Shown: positions 1-8,400 of the stretch, in pieces | How positions within the stretch are numbered: position 1 is the first letter of the stretch | How the letters are laid out: each line of letters begins with the position of its first letter | Origin: JAEUIZ01 sp046155605 | GTDB lineage: Bacteria; Planctomycetota; Phycisphaerae; Phycisphaerales; UBA1924 | Length of the DNA: 35,155 bases | NCBI GenBank assembly: GCA_046155605.1 | Contig: JBJXFQ010000014.1 | Span: 1-35,155 of the forward strand | Direction of reading: 5' to 3' | Made by a program: the position numbers and the translations under genes | The notes under the pieces: generated by a model | Databases searched by the model: none | What the model was told of the DNA's origin: nothing | What the model saw: only the letters and a program-made list of their open reading frames with translations

Positions 1-1
1 C

Positions 2-205
2 ACGCAGCGCTACGCGCCGCTGGCGGTCCAGACGCTCGCCAGCGTCGCCGCCGACAAGAGCGCCCCGCACTCCTCGCGCGTCTCGGCCTCGACCGCGATC
101 CTCAAGTTCAGCCGCGACTCCATCGAGATCGACGACCTCGCCGCGCGCGTCGAGACGCTCGAACAAGCGGCCAAAGCAACGCAGCACCCGGGCTTCGGGG
201 CGTGA
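2..205 (+). CDS. C-terminal part of a phage terminase small subunit-like protein (partial)
   Basis: The open frame runs in from the left edge and stops at TGA 203-205, giving the last 67 residues. The visible part reads as a helical repeat of the type 'YAPLAVQTLASVA..KSAPHSSRVSASTAIL', followed by a short coiled-coil tail containing ARVETLEQ. This alanine-rich pattern is common at the N-terminal or middle part of terminase small subunit-like and related phage proteins; that identification is from general resemblance only. The stop overlaps the GTG of the next small gene (GTGA), so the genes are probably co-translated. The tail motif RVETLE resembles the RVxRLER opening of the three following small proteins. 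Coding is well supported by frame and overlap; function is weakly supported. Confidence 0.55.
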   Translation, partial: TQRYAPLAVQTLASVAADKSAPHSSRVSASTAILKFSRDSIEIDDLAARVETLEQAAKATQHPGFGA

Positions 206-390
206 CCGCGCGCATGGCATCACGCGTGCAGCGCCTCGAACGCGGGAGGGCTCCGCCGTGCTGCTGCGGCCATCCCCACGTCTGGTTCGCGGGCAAGGAC
301 GGCGCGCGGGCGCCCGAGCCCTGCGTGCGCTGCGGCAGGCCGCTGCTCAGCTTCGTGCGCGAGGAGAAGCCCGCCGGGAGAACACCGTGA
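202..390 (+). CDS. Small zinc-ribbon protein, copy 1 of a tandem family
   Basis: A 62-residue protein. It opens with the motif RVQRLER, then has CCCGH near residues 20-24 and CVRCGRP near residues 41-47, which together could form a Cys/His zinc ribbon. The GTG start at 202 overlaps the preceding stop as GTGA; an ATG at 214 (reading MASRVQRLER) aligns better with the starts of its two neighbours and is a real alternative. It is one of three consecutive small genes with the same layout (RVxRLER, then two cysteine clusters, the last being CxRCGR), so it looks like a product of tandem duplication in a phage-like segment. No function is recognised; binding of metal and possibly nucleic acid is inference from the cysteines. 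Confidence 0.55.
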   Translation: MTARMASRVQRLERGRAPPCCCGHPHVWFAGKDGARAPEPCVRCGRPLLSFVREEKPAGRTP

Positions 391-587
391 GGCTCCCGGC
401 CCGCGTCGAGCGGCTGGAGCGCACCCATGAGCAGCGGGGCTGCGCCGCGTGCGCCACCGAGCGCGTCGTCGTCGTGCCCGACATCGCCGCCGCGGACGAC
501 CCGAAACTCCGGCGCTGCGAGCGCTGCGGACGCGACATCAGCGACCTCACCAAGATCGTCGCCGGCTCGTGCTGGAGCGAGGCATGA
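387..587 (+). CDS. Small zinc-ribbon protein, copy 2 of a tandem family
   Basis: A 66-residue protein starting at GTG 387, which overlaps the TGA of the previous gene (388-390) as GTGA. It opens with RLPARVERLER, has a CAAC pair near residue 19, and later CERCGRD, giving two CxxC knuckles about 30 residues apart, as in a zinc ribbon. The frame is open further upstream to 258, but the coupled GTG start is favoured because it lines up the RVxRLER motif with that of copies 1 and 3. Its end overlaps the ATG of copy 3 as ATGA. Function unknown. Confidence 0.55.
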   Translation: MRLPARVERLERTHEQRGCAACATERVVVVPDIAAADDPKLRRCERCGRDISDLTKIVAGSCWSEA

Positions 588-844
588 GCCTTGCCCGCCG
601 CGTTCGCCGATTGGAACGTGCTGACAACGCCAGCGGCGGCAGCTGCATCTGCACGCCCGCCACATGCGATGTACTTCGCCCCAACCCGCCTTACTCGGAC
701 CGGTACCCCGATCGCCCGAACGTGACCTGCCCCCGCTGCGGCCGACCGGCCATCCGCATCGTCCTGAAGTACGACAAGGCGCCGAGCCCGCGACAGCGCG
801 ACGAAACAGCCTCATCCTGGCAGCGCTCTTTCAGCGGAACGTAG
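584..844 (+). CDS. Small zinc-ribbon protein, copy 3 of a tandem family
   Basis: An 86-residue protein starting at ATG 584, which overlaps the preceding TGA (585-587). It starts MSLARRVRRLER, followed by CICTPATC and later CPRCGRP, again two cysteine clusters that could bind zinc. The insert between the clusters is longer than in copies 1 and 2. The gene ends only 11 bp before the end of the convergent secreted-protein gene at 856, so it is the last gene of this short plus-strand unit. Function unknown; probably phage or mobile-element cargo. Confidence 0.55.
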   Translation: MSLARRVRRLERADNASGGSCICTPATCDVLRPNPPYSDRYPDRPNVTCPRCGRPAIRIVLKYDKAPSPRQRDETASSWQRSFSGT

Positions 845-855
845 CTGGGATGCGA

Positions 856-2052
856 CTAAGGGCACCCCGCCGCAAAGGCGTTGAGGAAACAGATGAAGTC
901 TGCGACGTTGAGGATCGGAGGCGTGACCGAGCCATCACAGTTGGCGTAAGTATCACCCGCGGCAAACCTGTTCAAGAAACAGATGAAATCGGCGACGTTC
1001 AGAAGCGGTGGTGCGGAGGAGCCGTCGCAGTTGGCGTAGCACAACGATGCGACCGATCGGGTCCAAAGAAACGCTTCCAACTTTCCAGTCGCGAGGTTCA
1101 CCGCGGCACCTACCACACTAATCGTGACCCCGTCAGCCCAGACCGAGTACGCTGCCGAGGGCCCCCACGACCCGGGTAGCGCTAGCGACAGGTTCTCCCA
1201 TGACGCGGCGGTTCCCCTCCAGAGGCTCGCTCGCTGCGTTCCATTGACGAGGGAAGTTCCCACTTGCACGCCTTCAAACACACCCAGCGCCACCGAATAG
1301 GTAGCTCCATTGGGATGCAGATTAACCCAGGACGCGCTCGACCCCGTCCAAAGACTTGCTCGTTGGCTTTGACTGCCGATGACATAGCCCACCTGCTGTC
1401 CCGAGTGAACGCGGTAAGCCCGGGATTCCATCATTCCCGGCGGCTGCAGGTCAACCCAGGACGCCGCGGTTCCAGTCCAGAGACTCGCGTGGAAGCGTTT
1501 ACCGATGAGCGCTTCCCCCACCTGCTGGGTCCCGGAAGTGCTGAACGCACTGGAGTTGAGCGCGGCGGATGGATGCAGATCAACCCACGACTCTGGACTG
1601 CCGCTCCACAGACTCGCGTGGCCTCCGGAAAGCAGTATCACAACACCGACTTGCTGCGTTCCAAACACCCCGTGACCAAATGAAGCAACAGCACCGGCAG
1701 GGTCCAAGTCGAGCCGGGATGCGACGCTGCCGCTCCACAGGCTCGCTCTCCTCATTCCACCAGAAACGGCAATCCAGCCAATCTGCTTTCCATCAAACAC
1801 ATCCCGAACCTCCGACTCTGTGGAGCCAGGGGGGTTCAGGTCTACCCACGACGATGCGTTCCCGGTCCACAGGCTGGCGTGCGGCTTTCCGGCGATGCGA
1901 GCGATGCCCACTTGCTGTCCACCGTAAGCGCCGTGTGCTATCGATTCCGTGGCTCCGGAAGGATGAAGATTCGTGACCGTCCATTGTGCCTTCGCAAGAG
2001 ACCAACACACTCCGGATGCCACCACGATTGCCGATACGCGAAACATACCCAT
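856..2052 (-). CDS. Secreted repeat protein with two dockerin-like C-terminal tags
   Basis: A 398-residue protein. ATG 2052 is chosen because GGAGAG lies 7 bases upstream and the residues that follow (MGMFRVSAIVVASG...SLAKA) form a clean signal peptide cleaved before QWTV. The frame is open for 37 more codons upstream, but those look non-coding. The body consists of about six to seven units of roughly 47 residues, each with a motif like 'ASLWTG.ASSWVDLHPPG..ES...GV..GQQVG', probably forming beta-propeller-like blades. The last 50 residues carry two near-identical copies of NCDGS..PP.LNVADFICFL..FAAG, the planctomycete dockerin-like tag with acidic calcium-binding-type residues. It is a paralogue of the protein at 18901-20118, which lacks the tag. 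Likely extracellular or surface-anchored; exact role unknown. Confidence 0.85.
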   Translation of the reverse strand: MGMFRVSAIVVASGVCWSLAKAQWTVTNLHPSGATESIAHGAYGGQQVGIARIAGKPHASLWTGNASSWVDLNPPGSTESEVRDVFDGKQIGWIAVSGGMRRASLWSGSVASRLDLDPAGAVASFGHGVFGTQQVGVVILLSGGHASLWSGSPESWVDLHPSAALNSSAFSTSGTQQVGEALIGKRFHASLWTGTAASWVDLQPPGMMESRAYRVHSGQQVGYVIGSQSQRASLWTGSSASWVNLHPNGATYSVALGVFEGVQVGTSLVNGTQRASLWRGTAASWENLSLALPGSWGPSAAYSVWADGVTISVVGAAVNLATGKLEAFLWTRSVASLCYANCDGSSAPPLLNVADFICFLNRFAAGDTYANCDGSVTPPILNVADFICFLNAFAAGCP

Positions 2053-2238
2053 CACGACTCTCCGGGGGCAGGTGACACTCCGTTCTATCGCCCGCAAACA
2101 GAATACGCAGCACGTCCGTACGCGTCGATTGGGCGGATACCCGTACCGCGAGCATTCATACAAGGTGGTTCATTGGTCGCTCGTGTGCTGCAGTCCCACC
2201 GACCGCCGGTCACTCACTCACAAATGGGAACGGTATGC

Positions 2239-2490
2239 CTACCACGGTAACGTCATTCCATGCGCGCCAAGGGTCTCCGAATAGACCCGAAGAACGCTGT
2301 CCAACTCCCCCAGCAGTCTAAGCAACTCAGCACGGCACTCCTGTGGGTTCTCGGCGGCGATCGCGTGCCGGAGCCCGTCGGCCATACTGTGGAACGCGTC
2401 GCCTTGCAGCGCCATTGCGGGAAAATGGCGACCAGGAAGCTGCACAACCGCGACGCTTCCCTCTTGATGAATAATCGCAGCACTCGTCAC
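2239..2490 (-). CDS. DUF6959-like small protein, probable immunity protein of the Rhs toxin
   Basis: An 83-residue protein with a GTG start at 2490, nine bases after the stop of the giant Rhs gene. The Shine-Dalgarno sequence AGGAGAAGG overlaps that stop codon, so the two are probably translated in a coupled way. The sequence has the pattern VVQLPGRHFPAMALQGDAF followed by an amphipathic helical half and ends HGMTLPW, which I recognise as the pattern of the DUF6959 family (small proteins often beside Rhs/toxin genes). Its position immediately after a C-terminal toxin domain is the classical place for a cognate immunity gene. Family call is from memory of the pattern; the immunity role is inferred from context. 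Confidence 0.75.
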   Translation of the reverse strand: MTSAAIIHQEGSVAVVQLPGRHFPAMALQGDAFHSMADGLRHAIAAENPQECRAELLRLLGELDSVLRVYSETLGAHGMTLPW

Positions 2491-2499
2491 AACCTTCTC

Positions 2500-5400
2500 C
2501 TATTCGTCGGGCAAAAATCGCATGAATGGCCGCGTCGAGTCAAGCACGGCTCGGAACACTTCGATGTTTCTGCCTAGAGCATCACGTAATCGCCATTTGA
2601 TCGACTGGATGACACGAGCTGGAGTTCCAGCAGGCACCAGAAGATCCCAGTCGGACAGAATGTCCGCCGTCTTACTTGCACGGCTCCCCACCAGAGTGAT
2701 CTCCGTGCGGTACTTATTTGCCGCGCTCTGAAGGGCAGCGGCCTTGCCGGGGCTGATGTTCCCCGACTTTGCGCCGCCGCCTATCTGGCATGGGTTGTGT
2801 ACCCAAACCGCGCTAGCCCCAACGAAGTAGGTATGATACGGAGAAACCTCAATGTTGTAGACAGTCCGAACGCCAGATGGCTCCGCCCGACGTGCCACGA
2901 TCGCGGTACCCGTCATCGTCCGCACCGTTTCGCCAGCTAGCAGCGAACCGGATGCTACCCAGCGGCAGCGATCTTCAGAATATATGGGGTGTTGCGGCGT
3001 GAGGCCGATTGGGTCTGGTTCGCTGCCCACGTAGAGATTTAGGATCCGTGCTCGGTCCGTCTTGAAGAGACCTGTTATCATTGGTTGACCGGGGCAAGCA
3101 TCGACTGGGGACAACACAACGTCAATCACCTCCGCTTCACCGCTAATTCCTAATTCGTCCAGCTCGATCCACACGCGCGAACCTGCGTCAATGCCGGTCG
3201 ATGTGACAACGTGAGTAGGTCGAAGAAGGCGCATCATCGTGATACTGCCATCCACATGTATGTACTGCATCGTAATGACTGAATGTGGAACGGACTCCGC
3301 AGATAAGCCAACAGCCAGAGTCTGGCCAGAGGTATGGTCCGGAAGACTTACGACGACATCACCCAGCTTGAGGCTCTCGATGGGTACGACGCCAGCTCGG
3401 GTTGCGACCGGCGTTCCTTCGACGAAGCACATGTGTGCAAGAAACGGGCTTCCGACCATGCTGAACAGAATGCCAACATCTCTGTCCCAGAACACATCCA
3501 TCATTTCGAAGGCGCCACGCTCGTAGGCACGGATCTTTCGCAGGACTTGCTTGTCGCGAAAGAAGGAATCGAGCTTTGCTAGAGCGACGAGGCCACTGAA
3601 ACGATGCTCAAGTCCGATCTCATCTGCGACGTCAAACGGATCCCAAGAGAGCCCTAACGGGTCTGTGCGCGTCGTGGGGTTGCTCCCCTGGTAGTTGTAG
3701 TAACTCATTCCGTCAGAGTATGTGGACGCCAGTTCGGTGTAGAGCGCTGGCTGAGTGGCAGCTCGCCCGTGGTGCAGGTCCGGCTCCGCGACCGAGGGTT
3801 GGCCAGATGCATTCGGATCACGCTGTAGAAAGTTGCCCAAGTGCGCGGCGTAGGTGCGGTTTCGGTTGTGGTAGACGCCGATGGCTGGTCCACCGGCGAG
3901 CCCGCCATAGGCTGAGCCTGAGCCGCCTGAGGTGCCAGAGGAGTTTGGCGCTGCACCCGGGCGTCCTGCCGCGAGCGTCGGCTGTAGACAGTTCGCGTCA
4001 AGGCGATCGAGGAAGAGGCCTTGATGCCCAATCTTGCTGGCGCCAAAGGTCGCCGTGCCCTGCGTGACTTCGAGGAGCACGCCGTAGGGATCAAATGTGT
4101 ATCGCTCGATCAGCGTTCCGGGCGTGTATGAGCCGCCCGAAGCGCCGTTGCCTGCGACAAGCGCCACGGGCGTGTAGCCCGCGTCCTGCACGACATATGC
4201 GATGCGGCCAACCGCGTCGATCTGGCAGATATACGAATCGACGTAGCCGGGAGCCGCCGGGCCGCCAACGCCACTTCCGCCGCCTCCCGGCGAGTAGACG
4301 TACTCGCGGTCGAGCCATGTCGTTGGCGACGCGTCATCTTCTTCAGCGACGCCGAAAGGTGAGTAGTTCGGGATCGGATCCGTCAGCACCTCCTGCACAC
4401 GCCGAATGCCGTCGTAGTAATAGTGCTCGGCGCGGTACGTGCTGCTGACGCCGGGGAACGGCGAGAGCTTGCGGATCAACCGTCCGAGCGCGTCATAGGT
4501 AAAGAACGCGATCTCCGCGCCCGCTGTGCCCGAGTCTACGTCGCCCGCCGCATCGAAGACCAGCGATCCCCGCCGATGCACTGCCACCAGCCGGTTGAAC
4601 CCGTCGTACTGATAGAAGTACCCGGCGTCAGCCACGAGGTTCCCCGAGAGATCGTGGACGAAGAGCGTGTTCACCGTGCCCCCGCCCTCGTTGAGTCCGA
4701 GAGAGAGGAGTTGATTCATCGCATTCGTGGAGTGCGTGAATTTGTGCGTGGCCGCCGCGCCGCTCGTTCCCAATGGACCTTCAACTTTCAGTCCGGGCTC
4801 CGCTGGCGAGACGCCCGACGGCGTGCCGAGCCAGTTCCCCAGCGAGTCATGGGTCCAGCTGCTACGGCGGGGCGTCTGCACCGCATTGGTCGTCGTCAAT
4901 ATTGGCGTTGGATAGTTCTGTGGATCTTGTAACTCACCCACATCCGCGCTCACGAGCCGTTCGAGATTGTCATAGGCGTAGTGCCACGAGCGGTGGTTCT
5001 CGTTCGCGCTCGCCATGCCGTGCTTGATCCAGGACCAAATGCGGTTACCCGAGGCGTCGTAGCCGTGCCGGGCTTCGTGTATCGTTGAGCCGGTAGTCGA
5101 TGCTTGGCGGCTGTGTATATCAATTGGCCTGCCACGGCCATCGAGGCCTGCATAGCCGGTCGTGTTGTTCGTGCCTGCGGGATCGGCGAAGGACTGCACA
5201 ACGGCGGTCGTACTAGAGCCGACGCCCAACTTGGTGATGACTGCACGCGACATGCCGGTGTACTCATACTGCGCGGCGTCGCCGCCGACGCGCGTCGAGT
5301 TCACCGTGGTAATGCGCCCGAGTTGATCATCGGCGCTGCCGGGCGTGCCATAGGTGAATGAGACGGCGTTCATTGGCGCGGGCGAATGGGTGGGATAGGC

Positions 5401-8400
5401 CATCGATAGCAGCCGCTCGCGGTTGCCGGCGTCGTGCGGCTCGTAGGTGCGCGAATAGGCGACTTTGGGAGAGTTGGTGCTAACCGGCGCGCCGTGCTGT
5501 TGCTTCTCCCATTGCAGGTTGCCGCAGTTGTCGTAGTCGAACTTGTTGTGCGAGATGATGGAGAAGGTGTTCTGATCTATCGGAAAACTGGCCGTCGCGG
5601 AGCGCAGGTCACCTGAGGCAGGGTCGTAGGTGTACTCGAGCTTGCGTGCCATGTCCTCGGGGACGAGATTGAGCGGGTACTGCGCGTTCGTGTAATCGAT
5701 GTCAGTCTGGATACGGTTGCCCTGTTCGTCGTAGGTGTGTTTGAAAGTGATGCCGCGTTCATCGGTGCGCGAGCGGAGCAGCCCGTCGGGATAGTAAGTG
5801 AACGCGAGATTGGCGGCCGTGCTGGCGGCGCCAGATGTCGAGCCGGAGCTAAGACTCGGGAAGTGCACGCTCACCGGCAGGCTGGCCGACTTGCTGATCT
5901 CTTGACCTGTTGAAGCGTCGTAGACCGGAGCCATATATTTGACCTGGGTGACTTGCGACCCTGCCCCATTCTCCCACACGGGATCTATGTCGCCATTGAG
6001 CACCGCGCCCATCTTTGTCAGGCGTCCAAGCTCGTACTTGTATGCCGTGATCCGTCGGTCGATGTAGCTTGAGGCCGTGGCGTTCTCCGTCATCGCGACC
6101 AAGACACCCAGCCCATTGTACTTGTAGGCAGTGATGGCCTGGTTTGGGCCAACTGACCAGTCCTTTTGTCCTTTCAAGTCGTAATGCTGGCCAGTAATTT
6201 CAACGCCGGTCGGCGGGGTCTGATTGCCCGTGTTGACAGAGTCCCAATCGAAACCGGAGAACTCACCCGTCGTCGCGTTAAACCGAACGGGCGAGTAGGT
6301 TGCTGGCGGATGCGAGGGGGCCGCGCCATATGTAAAGGTCGACTGGCCCGTGCCCGTCGCGGCCGACGCGACGAGCCTGTTCTTGGCGTCGAACCAGTTG
6401 AAGACGTATGTGGCGATCGCGTTAGAGCTATCAAGCGTCGCACCGGTGCTCGCATTGTGCCTGCGTTCCCATGACGTGACCTGGAGCGGATTGGCGTCGG
6501 CGTCACGCGTCGTGTCGGTCCGCGTCTGCTGAACGAGTGTCGCTGGTGATCCTGAGAGGGTACAGAGGGCCCTAGAAATCTCCGCCCCCTGCGAGTCGTA
6601 GGTGACGATCGTGATACCGGTGTTGGGCGATCTCGTCCAGACGGCACGGTTGCCCTGGTCGTAGTAGGTCTCGGTGAGGAGGTACGACGTGCCGTTGGAG
6701 ACGGCGGTATTGTACTCTCGGATGTGCTCCACCTGCCCGCGGGCGTTGTAGATAGTCTCGGTGAGCCGGATCGCGCCCGCCTGGATTATATCCGAGGCCG
6801 TGGGAAGCGCGTCGCTCGCGTGGAGTGCAGTCGGGTTCTTGTTCCATGAAGCCAGGCCCGACACGTCAGCGAAAATCGCCACGAAGCGCGGCCGATCGTT
6901 GTGGTCAAGCCAGGTCAAGGAGTGTCGGAGCGCGGTCGGCCAGTTTTGGGCCTCGTTGTTCTTGGAGATTGGCGTCGCACCCGATGCGTACTGCGTCGTC
7001 CAAACGTCGCGCCCGCGCCAGTCGTACCGATGCACCTCCGACCAGCCGATGTCATCCTCGTTGCTGGACGTCGTGTTCGTCGGGTATTGGTTTGTCGGCT
7101 TCTGACGGTATTTCCGAACCTCAATGATGCGCGCTGCGTCGCCGTAGTCGGGCGCCGAGCCGTCGCCGGGATTGAAGTCCTTGGCCCCCTCCCCATAGAA
7201 GCGGCGCTCCACGAGGATCATGTTGTCGTCGTTTGTGCCGCTCGGTGCAGCGGTCCGCCAATACTGGTGTAAATCCTTTGTTCCTGTGTATGTCTTGAGA
7301 CGACGTCCGATGGGATCGTTGACGTATCGCGTCAGCCCACCGTCGGGCCGTCGTTCGCGCATGATCTCGCCGAGGTTGTCGGTGATCGCGGACATCGAGA
7401 GGTTCTCGCCGTCCGAACCGTCGATCGACATTTTGATCAGGCGACCGCCGGCGTCGAAGGTGGGCGTGAGCTCAACCAGCGTCGTATACGCTTCGTCGCC
7501 GTCGGGCTGGGCAGAGAGAGGATCCCACTGGACGAGCATCTCTTTGGAGAAGCTATTCTCGGCATCGTTCGGGGCCCACTGCGTGATGCTCACCTCGCCG
7601 GGAGAAAGAAACCTCCATCCTTCGTTCGGCAGCAAGTCCTTGTACACCCGGTGCTGCAGATACTGCACCATGTTGCCGGTGTTCTGCCCGCTCGTCCACT
7701 CGGTGTAGGTATGCACGTCCACGCGACCATTGGGATAGGTCCTCTTGGTCAGCTTGCTTCCGGTGTACTCGAACGATGTGGTGCGTCCTAACGGAGGCGA
7801 TGGCGCGTGCCGCGCCGGCGAGTTCACCGCGTCCACGACAGCCGAGTCGGCGGAGTCGACAATCTGGACCACAAGGCGACCGTCCGTGTCGTAGCTCATG
7901 CGATCGACGTAGACGAGATCGGAAGACCCGTTGTAGACGGCGGGGCTTTCCAGCATTCCATAGGCACGCCAAGCCGTGTTGCCCTTACTGTCGTACGCCT
8001 CTTCGTTGAAGGGGAGCATCACCGGCCCCGCTGGACCGATTGCTGTCCCAGGAAGCAGGCTTCGCTTACGCAGCAACTTCCTCGTCGCCGGCGGGGCACC
8101 GGAAGCCGCTGGGGCGAGCTCGTACTCGTTGATCGCCACGCTATAACTGGCCGTTGAGCTTGTGGGAGGCGTCGAAAACAGCGAGGTCGTTGGTGTTAGA
8201 AACTCGATCTCGTGGGTGAGCAGGTCGGGGCGATCGGTAACGCCATGAATGTACTGCTTCTGCCAGAACACCGGATTGGACGCCGAGGGAATGCCTTCGG
8301 AAACGCCGATCGCGGAAGCCGACTTGCCGAAGACGGGTGGATTGGCGTTCGGCTGGTCCTCGTAGAGATACTTATGCACGAGCCCGCGTGTGTCGCCGTG

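Noticed and set aside
108..815. Long minus-strand frame (235 codons) across the small zinc-ribbon genes
   Set aside because: Arg/Gly/Ser-rich shadow of the three overlapping plus-strand genes; no domain and no ribosome site.
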